A DNA stretch of 53,491 nucleotides from a virus, in IMG/VR virus record IMGVR_UViG_3300048999_000117, positions 1 through 53,491 of that record. The stretch is one strand, 5' to 3'. The notes beneath the pieces were generated by a model that did no database searches, was not told the DNA's origin, and saw only the letters and a program-made list of their open reading frames with translations. Positions 32,683 through 40,903 of the stretch are shown piece by piece (position 1 is the stretch's first letter; each line of letters starts with the position of its first letter). Made by a program: the position numbers and the translations under genes.

Positions 32683-33324
32683 ATGACCCGAACTCTCCCC
32701 GCACCCCCGCCGCGTGTCGCCCGCCTGCCCCGCAACAAGACTGGCTACCCCGTGCCCTGGTTCGTTGCCTGGATCGACGGCGAGCCCGAGTTCCGCGTCA
32801 TCGGCGAAGGCAAACTCGACGACGCCGTCCGCTTCCGCCAGTGCTGGATCTGCGGTCAGCACCTCGGCGCCAACGCCGCCTTCGTCATCGGCCCCATGTG
32901 CGCCCTCAACCACGTCTCCGCCGAACCCCCATCGCACCGCGACTGCGCCATCTACGCCGCGACCGCCTGCCCGTTCCTCACCACCCCCGGCATGCGCCGC
33001 CGCGACTCCAACCTGCCCGCCGACGCGACCGCCCCGGACGGCGAGATGATCACCCGCAACCCGGGCGTCGCCCTCGTGTGGGTCTCCCGCACCTGGCGCA
33101 TGTGGAGCGACCTCCGCCTGTTCAACATCGGCGCCCCCGTCGAGACCTACTGGTTCGCCCAGGGACGTGAAGCCACGCGAGACGAGGTCCTCGCCTCCAT
33201 CGACTCCGGCCTGCCCCAACTCCGCGCCAGGGCCGAGCAGGACCGGCGCCCCGAGGCCGCGCTCGCCCAGCTCAACCGCCAGCACCAGCGCGCCCTGGCA
33301 CTCATCCCCGGTGGTGCGGTGTGA
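32683..33324 (+). CDS. Zinc-binding early protein
   Basis: A 213-residue protein preceded by GGAGAACCTG. It has CWICGQHLGANAAFVIGPMCALN around residues 48-70, a zinc-finger pattern, then CAIYAATACPF. The middle has a Trp-rich strand (VWVSRTWRMWSDLRLF) and the end is a charged helix. The family is common in Streptomyces phages, but its role is not known to me. It overlaps the next gene. Confidence 0.7.
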   Translation: MTRTLPAPPPRVARLPRNKTGYPVPWFVAWIDGEPEFRVIGEGKLDDAVRFRQCWICGQHLGANAAFVIGPMCALNHVSAEPPSHRDCAIYAATACPFLTTPGMRRRDSNLPADATAPDGEMITRNPGVALVWVSRTWRMWSDLRLFNIGAPVETYWFAQGREATRDEVLASIDSGLPQLRARAEQDRRPEAALAQLNRQHQRALALIPGGAV

Positions 33325-33896
33325 CGGTCGCCCTGTTCCCGCCCGTCACGATGAGCTACGGCGTGATCGACGCCGAGCCGCTCGCCGAGGGCCCGCGGTT
33401 CGTCCGTACCCGCGCCATGTCCCGCTGGCACCGCGTCCGCTCCGGCATCCGGTACGCCACCGGCCGACTCGTCTACAACCTGTGGTGCAACGGCCACGTC
33501 CAGGGCGGCTTCCTCTCCTGCGACACCCCGCCCACCGACGAGCGCGTGTGCGGCATGTGCGACGGCAAGGCCGTCGGCGCCGGGCAGGAAACCGACGGAC
33601 CCGCCGGCCGGACCCTCGTCTTCCAGCCGCGCCACATCCACCCGCCGAAGAACTGCCCCGCCTCCCGCAGCTCCATGTTCGAGGAACTGCCCGGTGGTCG
33701 CGTCGGTCGCTGCCTCGCCTGCGGCGACATGCAGCCGCTGCGCGCCATGGGCGGCCCCTACAACCCGCGCTACGCCATCGTCCAGCACCCCACCGGCAGC
33801 GCCCTCGTCGAGCCCTGCCCGTTCCACCGCTGGCGCCAACTCACCGCGCAGGACGGCCGCGTCCTCTGCGCCTGCGGAAGGGGGACCACCCCGTGA
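33321..33896 (+). CDS. Cys-rich early protein
   Basis: A 191-residue protein starting at GTG 33321. It has several Cys/His clusters (CNGHVQGGFLSCDT, CGMCDGK, CLACGDMQ, CACGRG), suggesting two or more zinc sites. The first part has RFVRTRAMSRWHRVRSG. No known function. It is in a coupled run with its neighbours. Confidence 0.65.
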   Translation: MTVALFPPVTMSYGVIDAEPLAEGPRFVRTRAMSRWHRVRSGIRYATGRLVYNLWCNGHVQGGFLSCDTPPTDERVCGMCDGKAVGAGQETDGPAGRTLVFQPRHIHPPKNCPASRSSMFEELPGGRVGRCLACGDMQPLRAMGGPYNPRYAIVQHPTGSALVEPCPFHRWRQLTAQDGRVLCACGRGTTP

Positions 33897-34261
33897 CCGA
33901 GCAACTCCAGTTCACCGAACCCGCGCAGGGCGCCATCGACCCGGCCGCCGGCGAAGCCGCCAAGCAGGACGGCATCGCCCGCGTCGGCCAGCTCGCCCCC
34001 GACTGGGCCGCCCGCTGCGACAACGCCATCCGCACCATGGCCGCCCGCGGAACCGTCTTCCAGGCGGCCGACCTCATCGACCAGCAGCTCGTCGACGAAC
34101 CCCCGCACCCGAACTGCTGGGGCGCCCGCTTCGCCGCCGCCGCGAACGCCGGAGTCATCGAAGCCGCAGGCGTCGCACAGTCCAAGCGGGCCACCGTCCA
34201 CCGCTCCCTCTGCCGCACCTGGCAGGGCACCGCCGAGTACCGGCGGGAGGCAGCGGCATGA
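33893..34261 (+). CDS. Helical early protein
   Basis: A 122-residue protein starting at GTG 33893. It has IARVGQLAPDWAARCDNAIRTMA, then VFQAADLIDQQLVDEPPHPNCWGARFAAAA and a basic end with VHRSLCRTW. The form resembles small proteins related to DNA-binding or replication accessory domains in phages. No firm match. Confidence 0.65.
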   Translation: MTEQLQFTEPAQGAIDPAAGEAAKQDGIARVGQLAPDWAARCDNAIRTMAARGTVFQAADLIDQQLVDEPPHPNCWGARFAAAANAGVIEAAGVAQSKRATVHRSLCRTWQGTAEYRREAAA

Positions 34262-34527
34262 CCGCCCTGTGGTGGGTGCTGTGGTGGGCCGTCGTGATCG
34301 GCATCGTCACCTTCCAGGTCCGCCGTGCCCTCAACGAGCCCCTCGAACGGGACCGCATCATCGCCGTGGCCTCCGCCATGGGCAGCCCTGTCAGCCCCGA
34401 GACCGAGCACGGCACCGACCTCGCGCTCCAGGACGAATGCGAACTCCTCTGGTCGGTCCCCGAGTTCACCGATCCCCGCTCGGCCGTCACCCGCGACGAG
34501 CAACAGGGGGAGGCCCGCGATGCGTGA
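34258..34527 (+). CDS. Single-pass membrane protein
   Basis: An 89-residue protein with one N-terminal membrane segment (ALWWVLWWAVVIGIVTFQV) and an acidic cytoplasmic tail. It sits just before the WhiB gene, overlapping it by eight bases. Unknown function. Confidence 0.62.
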   Translation: MTALWWVLWWAVVIGIVTFQVRRALNEPLERDRIIAVASAMGSPVSPETEHGTDLALQDECELLWSVPEFTDPRSAVTRDEQQGEARDA

Positions 34528-34768
34528 CCTCACATGGATGGACGCCGCACTCTGCGCCCAGACCGACCCCGACCTGTTCCACCCCGACGGCCAGGGCTGC
34601 AGCTACCGCGACGCCCGCAGTGTCTGCGGCGCCTGCCCCGTCCAGGCGCAGTGCGAGGCCTTCGCGCAGGGCTTCGAAGGAGACATCTCCTACACCCACC
34701 GCCACGGAATGTGGGGCGCCCGAGTCCCCAGGGCCCGCGCCAACACCGCGAAGGGGCACGCGGCATGA
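34520..34768 (+). CDS. WhiB-like iron-sulfur regulator
   Basis: An 82-residue protein with the four-Cys iron-sulfur signature: Cys12 in ALCAQTDPDLFHP, Cys36 and Cys39 in VCGACPVQ, and Cys45. It is followed by the HGMWGARVPRAR turn of WhiB proteins. WhiB proteins bind sigma factor and affect transcription. Mycobacteriophage TM4 makes one that blocks host WhiB and superinfection. A similar early take-over role is likely here. Confidence 0.92.
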   Translation: MRDLTWMDAALCAQTDPDLFHPDGQGCSYRDARSVCGACPVQAQCEAFAQGFEGDISYTHRHGMWGARVPRARANTAKGHAA

Positions 34769-35337
34769 ACCAGAACGCCACCCGCGAGCAGATCGTCGCA
34801 GCCCTGCACACCGGCAAATCCAACGGCGCCATCGCCCGCGAACTCCACGCCGACCGGGCCAGGGTGCGGCGCATCCGTGCCGAACTCGACCTCCCCGTCT
34901 TCGTCCCGGCCGAGCAGACGCGCACTCTCGAAGAGAAGTGGGCCACCTTCACCCGGCCCCTCGATGGCGGCCACCTGGAGTGGACGGGCGAACGCGGCAA
35001 CATCGCCAGCACTCCGGTCATGCGCCACAAGGAGGAGTCCCACAGCCCGGCTGCGGTCGCCTTCCGTATCAAGCACGGTCGCGACGCAGAGGGCTACGCC
35101 ATCGCCGACTGCGGACTGAAGCACTGCGTCGCCCCCGACCACGTCGAGGACGAGGCCGGCCGTCGCCGCAACCGCGAGCAGCTCCGCTACCTGATGGGCG
35201 GCCGCGAGCGGAAGCCGTTCTGCCCTCACGCCCACGACCAGGCCGAGCACGGCCGGTACGAGTCGGACGGCACGGCGTACTGCGAGGCCTGCAAGGCCGA
35301 CCGGAAGCGGGCTGAGCGGCAGGCGATCGCCGGATGA
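34765..35337 (+). CDS. HNH-like nuclease with helix-turn-helix start
   Basis: A 190-residue protein. Residues 5-45 form a helix-turn-helix (IVAALHTGKSNGAIARELHA, then RVRRIRAELDL). The middle has HLEWTG, HSPAAVAFRIKHGRDA and CGLKHCVAPDHVEDE, which resembles the C/H and PDH part of HNH endonucleases of the kind often free-standing in actinophages. The C-terminus has a second Cys/His pair (CPHAHDQ, CEACKAD). It may be a homing-type nuclease or an early regulator. Confidence 0.7.
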   Translation: MNQNATREQIVAALHTGKSNGAIARELHADRARVRRIRAELDLPVFVPAEQTRTLEEKWATFTRPLDGGHLEWTGERGNIASTPVMRHKEESHSPAAVAFRIKHGRDAEGYAIADCGLKHCVAPDHVEDEAGRRRNREQLRYLMGGRERKPFCPHAHDQAEHGRYESDGTAYCEACKADRKRAERQAIAG

Positions 35338-35427
35338 ACGTTCCGCCGCCCGCGCGCGCCAGCCCCCGGCCCTCTCTCCGCCGAGCGTCCCGCACTCCCT
35401 GATCAGCACCAGCCGAAAGAAGCCCCG

Positions 35428-36414
35428 ATGTCCTGGTTCAAGGTCGACGACACGGCCCACACCCACCCCAAGCTCCGGGGGGCGGGCACGGCCGCGATCG
35501 GCCTGTGGACCCTCGGCGGCTCCTACGCGGCCCAGTACCTCACCGACGGCACGGTGCACGCCCACTTCGTCAAGACGACAGCCACCGCCCCGCAGCTCGC
35601 GAAGCTCGTCAAGGCCGGCCTGTGGCACCCCGCCGGACACGGCTGCCCACGCTGCCCGCAGCCCGCCGACGGCGACTACGTCATCCACGACTACCTCATC
35701 TACAACCCGCGCCGAACCAAGGTCATCGCCGAGCGGGAACGGGCCGCCGAGAAGAAGCGGAAGCAGCGGTCCGGGGGCGCGGACGACATGGATCCGGATG
35801 TGAACCGGCGCGGAAACGAAGACGATTCGAGCTCGAATCGAGGCCGATTGCATGATGCATCCGAGGGTAAAACGAGCACGATTCGTGACGGAATCTCAGA
35901 CGCAAATCCTGGTCAGAGCGATGTGTCCCCGGTGGACTCCCTCGGGACTCGTGCGCGCGCGGTAACCCGACCCGACCCGTCTGTTCTTCCTACGGAAGAA
36001 CAGACGGAAGAGACAGCTAGCTACGCGAGCGAGACCGCACACATCGGCGACCGCCCCCGCATCCCCACCGCCAGCCAGCCCCTCGTCGAAGCCCTCACCG
36101 CCGGCGGACTCGTCGTCGGCTGGGACCTGAAGCCCGCCGAGTGGTTCCTCGTCGAGGCGCTCATCCGGCGGTGCGGCATCCCCGCCCTCGTCGTCTCCGC
36201 CCGCGGCAGCTGGGAAGGCGCACGCGCCCAGCCCCGCTCGGCCCGCTACTTCCTCCCCGCCTGGCGCGCCCTGCCCGACATCGCGACCGCCACCCTGCCC
36301 GCCGCTGTCGGCGACGTCGTCCCCCTCACCAAGCCGCGCGGCCAGCAGGAGACCGACGACCTGTTCGACCGCGCCATGACACGCGCCCGCTCCCGCACCC
36401 AGGAGTCCTCATGA
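35428..36414 (+). CDS. Replication initiator (DnaD/O-type)
   Basis: A 328-residue protein. Residues 1-105 (MSWFKVDDTAHTHPKLRG, AIGLWTLGGSYAAQYLTDG, APQLAKLVKAGLW) are a winged-helix domain known from phage replication organisers. Residues 110-215 are a low-complexity linker. Residues 215-328 form a helical domain (LVEALTAGGLVVGW, WFLVEALIRRCGI), a probable oligomerisation or loader-binding domain. It likely binds the phage origin and recruits the helicase with the next gene. The linker-coding DNA is unusually AT-rich and full of palindromes. Confidence 0.82.
   Translation: MSWFKVDDTAHTHPKLRGAGTAAIGLWTLGGSYAAQYLTDGTVHAHFVKTTATAPQLAKLVKAGLWHPAGHGCPRCPQPADGDYVIHDYLIYNPRRTKVIAERERAAEKKRKQRSGGADDMDPDVNRRGNEDDSSSNRGRLHDASEGKTSTIRDGISDANPGQSDVSPVDSLGTRARAVTRPDPSVLPTEEQTEETASYASETAHIGDRPRIPTASQPLVEALTAGGLVVGWDLKPAEWFLVEALIRRCGIPALVVSARGSWEGARAQPRSARYFLPAWRALPDIATATLPAAVGDVVPLTKPRGQQETDDLFDRAMTRARSRTQESS
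35822..36007. other. Palindrome cluster, candidate replication origin
   Basis: Inside the initiator gene, where the protein linker is coded, are CGATTCGAGCTCGAATCG (35823-35840, perfect), CACGATTCGTG (35877-35887), TGCATGATGCA near 35850, and CCGTCTGTTCTTCC paired with its complement around a TAC loop (35977-36007). The local base content is lower in GC than the flanking gene. This placement mirrors lambda ori within gene O. It is an inference from structure. Confidence 0.55.
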
Positions 36415-37058
36415 AGCCCGAAGAGACCGTCGTCCTCGCCCGCTACGTGCGCGCCCTCTGCCCCCAGCAGCGGTTCGACGAGTACACGCCCGACGCCTGG
36501 CACGACGTCCTCGGCGACCTGCCCCTCGACGGCGCCCGCACCGCCGCTGCCACGGTGGCGCGCCGCCAACCCTGGGTCAGCCCCGCCGAGATCATCGCCG
36601 AGTACGAGCAGCGCCGCACCACGGCCGCCGTCGACATCCAAGGCCCCGGCCTCCCCGCCGAAATCCCCGACGCCGATCCCGACGACGTACCCGCCTACCT
36701 CGCCGCCGTCCGCGAACAACGCCACCGCGGCGCCGAGGGCCAGCCCCTCCGCCGACGGCCCGTCGCCGAACTCGTCGCCTCCGTCCGCGCGCAGCTACCC
36801 GACAGCGACGCGCCGCCCACCGTCCGCCGATCCGGCCCGCTCGGCATCACCTGCCCCCAGTGCTCCGCCGCCATCGGCCGCCCCTGCAAGGCGCCCTCCG
36901 TCGACAGCCGCCCGCCCCGCGAGCGCGCCCCCCACGCCGCCCGCCGCAACACCGCCGCCGGCCAACCCGCCGACCCCGCCGCCACCCGCGCCGATGAACA
37001 GCAACGCCGCGCCGCCTACCTCCGCCAGCTCGAACAGATGCAGGAGCCCACACCGTGA
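36411..37058 (+). CDS. Helicase-loader-like protein with zinc finger
   Basis: A 215-residue protein coupled to the initiator as ATGA. The N-terminal 70 residues (MKPEETVVLARYVRALCP, TPDAWHDVLGDLPLDGARTAA, WVSPAEIIAEYEQ) form a helical domain like those of phage helicase loaders. The C-terminal part has CPQCSAAIGRPCKAPSVDSR and PHAAR, a short zinc finger. It probably links initiator to helicase. The same finger type appears in the protein at 38341. Confidence 0.75.
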   Translation: MKPEETVVLARYVRALCPQQRFDEYTPDAWHDVLGDLPLDGARTAAATVARRQPWVSPAEIIAEYEQRRTTAAVDIQGPGLPAEIPDADPDDVPAYLAAVREQRHRGAEGQPLRRRPVAELVASVRAQLPDSDAPPTVRRSGPLGITCPQCSAAIGRPCKAPSVDSRPPRERAPHAARRNTAAGQPADPAATRADEQQRRAAYLRQLEQMQEPTP

Positions 37059-37189
37059 CCGACCGCGACACCCCGCCTGCCCCGCGCACCGCCGCCGAAG
37101 CCGCCCGCCAACTCGCCGACGAGGGCAAGCACGTGCACCTCGTGTCCGACGGCGACACCACCTGCGTCTCGAAGGACTGCCAGCCGTGA
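37055..37189 (+). CDS. Forty-four-residue coupled protein
   Basis: Starts at GTG 37055 as GTGA with the loader stop and ends at TGA 37187-37189, which overlaps the next start as GTGA. It has a helical head (TAAEAARQLADEGKHVHL) and a CVSKDC motif at the end. Coupling at both ends and codon use support a real small gene that a 60-residue cutoff would miss. Confidence 0.6.
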   Translation: MTDRDTPPAPRTAAEAARQLADEGKHVHLVSDGDTTCVSKDCQP

Positions 37190-37788
37190 CCCAACTCCCG
37201 CGCCGCTTCCACCTCCAGCGCGACACCGACACCACCGGCATGTCCGGCACAGGCCGCGTCGCCGACGGCATCCGCTGGCGCGACGGCACCGCCTCCGTCA
37301 TATGGCTCAGCCCCCGCCCCAGCATCGCCTTCTGGTACCGCATCGGCGCCGGCATGACCGACGCCGAATGGATCCACACCCACGGCGGCGGACCCAACAC
37401 CCGCATCGTCTGGGACGACCCCGAACCAGAGCACACCGGCGGCAACGCCGAGGACTGCCCCGCCTGCGCAGGAACGAACCCGCCCTACCCATTCATCTGC
37501 CCGCGGCCTGCCGCCGCTCCATCCGCCGACTCTCAGCCCAGCCCACTGCCGGAGGTCTGGGTCGTCTGGCGCGAGGACGAAGCCGCCTACGGCTACTTCG
37601 CCACCGAGCAGGCCGGCAAGCAGGCCACGATCGACTACTGGGAAGAAGACGAACCGGCCTGCCCCGACTACAGCTGGCGGCCGGACGGCCCCCGCTGGGA
37701 ACTCCTCGTCGGCGCCGAACGGTCCGGCGTGTACGCGAGCCGCCACAAGGTCTACAGCCAGCCCGTCGCGACCGAGATGGGGGCCTGA
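37186..37788 (+). CDS. Early protein, HxxHGG-type Streptomyces family
   Basis: A 200-residue protein starting at GTG 37186. The N-terminus PRRFHLQRDTDTTGMSGTGRVADGIRW matches small Streptomyces phage proteins that begin with this strand set. It has a CPAC pair and IHTHGGGPNTRIVWDD. The C-terminal half (VWVVWREDEAAYGYFATEQAGK) looks like a second small domain. Unknown role. Confidence 0.65.
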   Translation: MTQLPRRFHLQRDTDTTGMSGTGRVADGIRWRDGTASVIWLSPRPSIAFWYRIGAGMTDAEWIHTHGGGPNTRIVWDDPEPEHTGGNAEDCPACAGTNPPYPFICPRPAAAPSADSQPSPLPEVWVVWREDEAAYGYFATEQAGKQATIDYWEEDEPACPDYSWRPDGPRWELLVGAERSGVYASRHKVYSQPVATEMGA

Positions 37789-37791
37789 CCC

Positions 37792-38337
37792 ATGGCCGAG
37801 CAGCACGCCCTCTTCGACTCCGAGCCCGCAACCGCACCGCCCACCGTGCTCGGCTCCGCGATCCTGTCCGACTGCGAGCGGTACCGGTACCTCCTCGGCC
37901 GCGAGTGGACGGACGGACCGACCGCCGTGTTCGTGATGCTCAACCCGTCCACCGCCGACGCCCTCCACAACGACCCGACGATCCGCCGCTGCCTGCGCTA
38001 CGCCCGCGACTGGGGTTGCGGCGCTCTCATGGTCGCCAACCTCTACGCCTGGCGCGCCACCGACCCCGCCGAACTCTGGACCGCCGCCGACCCCATAGGC
38101 CCGGAGAACGACGCGCACCTGTACGCCGCTGCCACGATCGCCGCCGAATCGGGCGGCCCGCTCGTCGGCGCATGGGGCGCCAGCGCCAGGCCGGACCGGA
38201 TAGCCGCCGTCCTCGCCCTGCCCGGCATGGACAGGCTGACGGCGCTCGCGGTGACGAAGGCCGGCCAGCCGAAGCATCCGCTGTACCTGAGCGCCGAGCT
38301 GACCCCGCAGCCGTGGGCGCCACCCAAGGAGGCCTGA
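37792..38337 (+). CDS. DUF1643-domain protein
   Basis: A 181-residue protein. The pattern AVFVMLNPSTADALHNDPTIRR, then CGALMVANLYAWRATDPAELW and VGAWGASA, is the core of DUF1643, a family of unknown biochemical role that is frequent in phages and mobile elements. Length is as expected for the family. It lies in the early gene cluster after the replication genes. Confidence 0.88.
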   Translation: MAEQHALFDSEPATAPPTVLGSAILSDCERYRYLLGREWTDGPTAVFVMLNPSTADALHNDPTIRRCLRYARDWGCGALMVANLYAWRATDPAELWTAADPIGPENDAHLYAAATIAAESGGPLVGAWGASARPDRIAAVLALPGMDRLTALAVTKAGQPKHPLYLSAELTPQPWAPPKEA

Positions 38338-38340
38338 CCG

Positions 38341-38652
38341 ATGGGCCTTCATCAGGGGGCGCCGATGCCCGCCAGCCTCCGGCACGGTCTGCGCGCTCGC
38401 GCACACCCCGCGCGCTCCGTGCCCTGCCCGCACGAGCCGTGCCACGCCCGCGCACACCAGTCGTGCATCGTCCGCGTCAACGGGCGCGTGCTCGCGCAGC
38501 CGCACGACTCCCGCATCAACGCGTGGGCCCTCGCCATCGCCTGCTGCCCCGACTGCCAGGTCACGCCCGGCACCCCGTGCCACGACGACGGCACCCCGAT
38601 CGCCGAAGTCCACGACCGCCGTGTCCAGGAAGCGAAGGAGACGCTGGCATGA
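38341..38652 (+). CDS. Small zinc-finger protein
   Basis: A 103-residue protein with two Cys sets: CPHEPCHARAHQSC and CPDCQVTPGTPCHDDGTPI followed by EVHDRR. The second is the same type of short finger as in the loader gene. ATG 38365 is a possible shorter start. It may bind nucleic acid. Confidence 0.68.
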   Translation: MGLHQGAPMPASLRHGLRARAHPARSVPCPHEPCHARAHQSCIVRVNGRVLAQPHDSRINAWALAIACCPDCQVTPGTPCHDDGTPIAEVHDRRVQEAKETLA

Positions 38653-38849
38653 CGCCTCTTGAACGCCTCCTCCAGGAGGCCATACCCGTCCGGCCCGAAC
38701 GGCCCGACGGAACCCACAGCGTGTGGACGAAGCAGGAGCAAGACCGGCACTGGGAGGAACTCGCCGACGCGATCGGCGTACCCGTCCGACCTCGGCCGGC
38801 GCATCCCGCACCGGTCCGCGAGGACGAGGACAGCGAGGCAGCAGCGTGA
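38649..38849 (+). CDS. Small acidic early protein
   Basis: A 66-residue protein coupled as ATGA, starting MTPLERLLQEAIPVRPE. It has WTKQEQDRHWEELADAIGVP and an acidic end. Unknown function. Confidence 0.62.
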   Translation: MTPLERLLQEAIPVRPERPDGTHSVWTKQEQDRHWEELADAIGVPVRPRPAHPAPVREDEDSEAAA

Positions 38850-39193
38850 CGGGCGGGGGCGGTGTGACTGGAGAGGCCCCGACGTGCATGGCCTGCGGCC
38901 GTCTCCTGCGCGACGAGGAGTCCAAGCGGCTCCGCCTCGGGCCCGTCTGCCGCAGGCGCCTGGCGGGCCTCCTGACGCCCCGCCCCCGCAACAGCCGTAC
39001 AACGCGATCAACCAGCACAACAGCGGATCAACTCACCCTCGACCTCGACGAGTACGACGACGAGGAGCCCGACGAGGACGAGTGGTTCGACAACGACCTC
39101 CGGATCCCGGACCCGGACCTCCGCGGGCAAGGTCTCACCGCCCGTCAGCTCAACACCCTCGCCGACGTACCCCTCACCGGGAGTTACCTGTGA
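38846..39193 (+). CDS. DUF6011-like protein
   Basis: A 115-residue protein starting at GTG 38846. The first 40 residues have CMACGRLLRDEESKRLRLGPVCRRRL, a C-x2-C...C pattern with GP before the last Cys, as in DUF6011. The rest is acidic and low in complexity (EYDDEEPDEDEWFDNDLRI). Likely zinc-binding with unknown role. Confidence 0.72.
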   Translation: MTGGGGVTGEAPTCMACGRLLRDEESKRLRLGPVCRRRLAGLLTPRPRNSRTTRSTSTTADQLTLDLDEYDDEEPDEDEWFDNDLRIPDPDLRGQGLTARQLNTLADVPLTGSYL

Positions 39194-40215
39194 CCGACCA
39201 GATCACTGCCCACGGCCCTGCCGACTGGACGCCTGACCACTACCGCGGCGACGGCCTCCAGCCCTTCGACGTCATCAACGCATTCGGCCTCGACTTCTAC
39301 GAGGGCAACGCGATCAAGTACCTCCTGCGGTGGCGGAAGAAGAACGGCATTGAGGACCTCCGCAAGGCGCGCACCTACGTGCAGGTCCTCATCGACCGCG
39401 CCGAGCAGGAGTCCACCCGGACGCTCGACTGGATTGCGCGCGGCACCCGGGACCTGTCCATCCCCGAGCAGACCCCGGCCGCCGACGGGGACGCATGCCT
39501 GACCCACATCAAGGGCGCCTGCGACGGCACCACCCAAGGCTGCGTTCGCCCCACGAGCGACGACACCCTGCGCTTCCTGCGCCGCGAGTCCCTGCTCGTG
39601 CTCCTCACTCGCCTCCAGCGCGGCCGGACGCTCAGCGAGGAGGAAGCGGGCACGCTCCGGCACCACGTCGAGACCGAGATGTGCGAAGCCAACACCGCGC
39701 GGGAGGAGCGCGACGAGTACGCCCGGCGGTGCGGCGAGAGCGACGCCGAGGCGGACATCGCGCAGCACAAGCTGGAGCACGCCCGAGCGATCGCTCATCG
39801 TCTCGCTGCCCACGCGGTCGGCTTCCATGACGTGCTTGACGAGAGCGACCACGGTCCGTGGGGCAAGACGGTCGGCGCGGACATCGCCGACCTGGTAGCC
39901 GCCCTCGACGGCACCGAGCAACCCACCACGGAGACGGTCCCGTACACCCAACTGCGGGCCGCCTACGAGGAGTCATGGCAGCTCATCGAGATGCAGAAGG
40001 AGTTCATCGGCAAGCTGCGCCGCCTGATCATGACCGCGATCACCGACCGCGAGGACCGCCGCGTCCAGGCCGAGTCCTGCGTCCACTGCGGCCGGGACCA
40101 CATGAACGAGCTGTACGAGGCGATCATCGCGGCCGACAAGGAGTACGCCGAGGCGTTCCCGGCAACCGCCGAAGGACCCGCGCGCCCCGGGCGACTGCCC
40201 GAGACGGGGGCCTGA
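39190..40215 (+). CDS. DUF3310-domain protein with helical tail
   Basis: A 341-residue protein starting at GTG 39190. Residues 12-65 are the DUF3310 core: HYRGDGLQPFDVINAFGLDF, then YEGNAIKYLLRWRKKNGIEDLRKARTYV in part. This family is fused or linked to nucleotide-related enzymes in phages. The long C-terminal part is helical (about residues 130-290) with a CVHCGRDH site near the end. Its function is not certain. Confidence 0.82.
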   Translation: MTDQITAHGPADWTPDHYRGDGLQPFDVINAFGLDFYEGNAIKYLLRWRKKNGIEDLRKARTYVQVLIDRAEQESTRTLDWIARGTRDLSIPEQTPAADGDACLTHIKGACDGTTQGCVRPTSDDTLRFLRRESLLVLLTRLQRGRTLSEEEAGTLRHHVETEMCEANTAREERDEYARRCGESDAEADIAQHKLEHARAIAHRLAAHAVGFHDVLDESDHGPWGKTVGADIADLVAALDGTEQPTTETVPYTQLRAAYEESWQLIEMQKEFIGKLRRLIMTAITDREDRRVQAESCVHCGRDHMNELYEAIIAADKEYAEAFPATAEGPARPGRLPETGA

Positions 40216-40217
40216 CG

Positions 40218-40520
40218 ATGACGGCGCACCCGATCCCCGAGAACGGCCACTGCTGGTGGCTGGTGAGCGGCAAGGAACGGCGGCTGCACGCCGTCGCTGG
40301 CCAGCGCATCAGCCCGGCCGCCATGCGTTCGGCGATCGACGAGTGCCGACTGCTCCCCGCCCGAGCCGTCTGCGGGCTGCGCCGCCGGTGGTGGATGCCC
40401 GGCCTCTTCAGCCGCCTCGGCCGCCGCCGCTGCGTCCCCTGCTGCCGTGCCCTCGCCATCCCGCCCGGTTGTGGCACCCCCGCCAACGAGACCGACCTCC
40501 AGAAGGACCAGGCCGCATGA
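40218..40520 (+). CDS. Small Cys-rich basic protein
   Basis: A 100-residue protein with GHCWWLVSGKERRLHAVAGQ, Cys in CRLLPARAVCGLRRRWW and CVPCCRALAIPPGC. Basic charge and Cys clusters suggest nucleic-acid or metal binding. No known family. Confidence 0.6.
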   Translation: MTAHPIPENGHCWWLVSGKERRLHAVAGQRISPAAMRSAIDECRLLPARAVCGLRRRWWMPGLFSRLGRRRCVPCCRALAIPPGCGTPANETDLQKDQAA

Positions 40521-40873
40521 CTGACCAGTCGTTGCCCGCCGCCGAGTGGGGCGTCGTCGTCGACGAGGTCCTCCTCAACAGCCTCGGCACCACCGCGGGC
40601 GCCTGGTGGGCCGAGCAAGCCGCGCACTTCCACCGCGCCGGAAAGCTGCGTCACCTCGTCGCGCTGCCGATCGGAGGTATCACCGAGATCGGGCCGCTCC
40701 CCCGAGATGACGCCGAGTTCGCGCGGGACCACCTCATCGAGAACGGCGTCCACCCGCGAGCCGTGACCGCCCGCCGCTGGTCCGCGCAGCCCCATATGCC
40801 GAAGTGCCGCAGGGCCAAGCCCTGCCGCCTGTGCGCGCCGGCCTCCGCCGAGCCGCAACAGTCCGTCGCCTGA
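40517..40873 (+). CDS. Early protein of unknown role
   Basis: A 118-residue protein coupled as ATGA. It has helical parts (VVVDEVLLNSLGTTAGAWWAEQ) and PRDDAEFARDHLIENGVHPRA, and a Cys pair near the end (CRRAKPCRLC). It lies before the longer gene at 40904. Confidence 0.6.
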   Translation: MTDQSLPAAEWGVVVDEVLLNSLGTTAGAWWAEQAAHFHRAGKLRHLVALPIGGITEIGPLPRDDAEFARDHLIENGVHPRAVTARRWSAQPHMPKCRRAKPCRLCAPASAEPQQSVA

Positions 40874-40903
40874 CCCACCCCGCACGCCCGCAAGGAGCCC
40901 GCC

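Noticed and set aside
36847-39018. 723-codon minus-strand frame across several early genes
   Set aside because: It opposes a coupled series of plus-strand genes with recognisable domains (DUF1643, zinc fingers). Frame openness is a GC effect.
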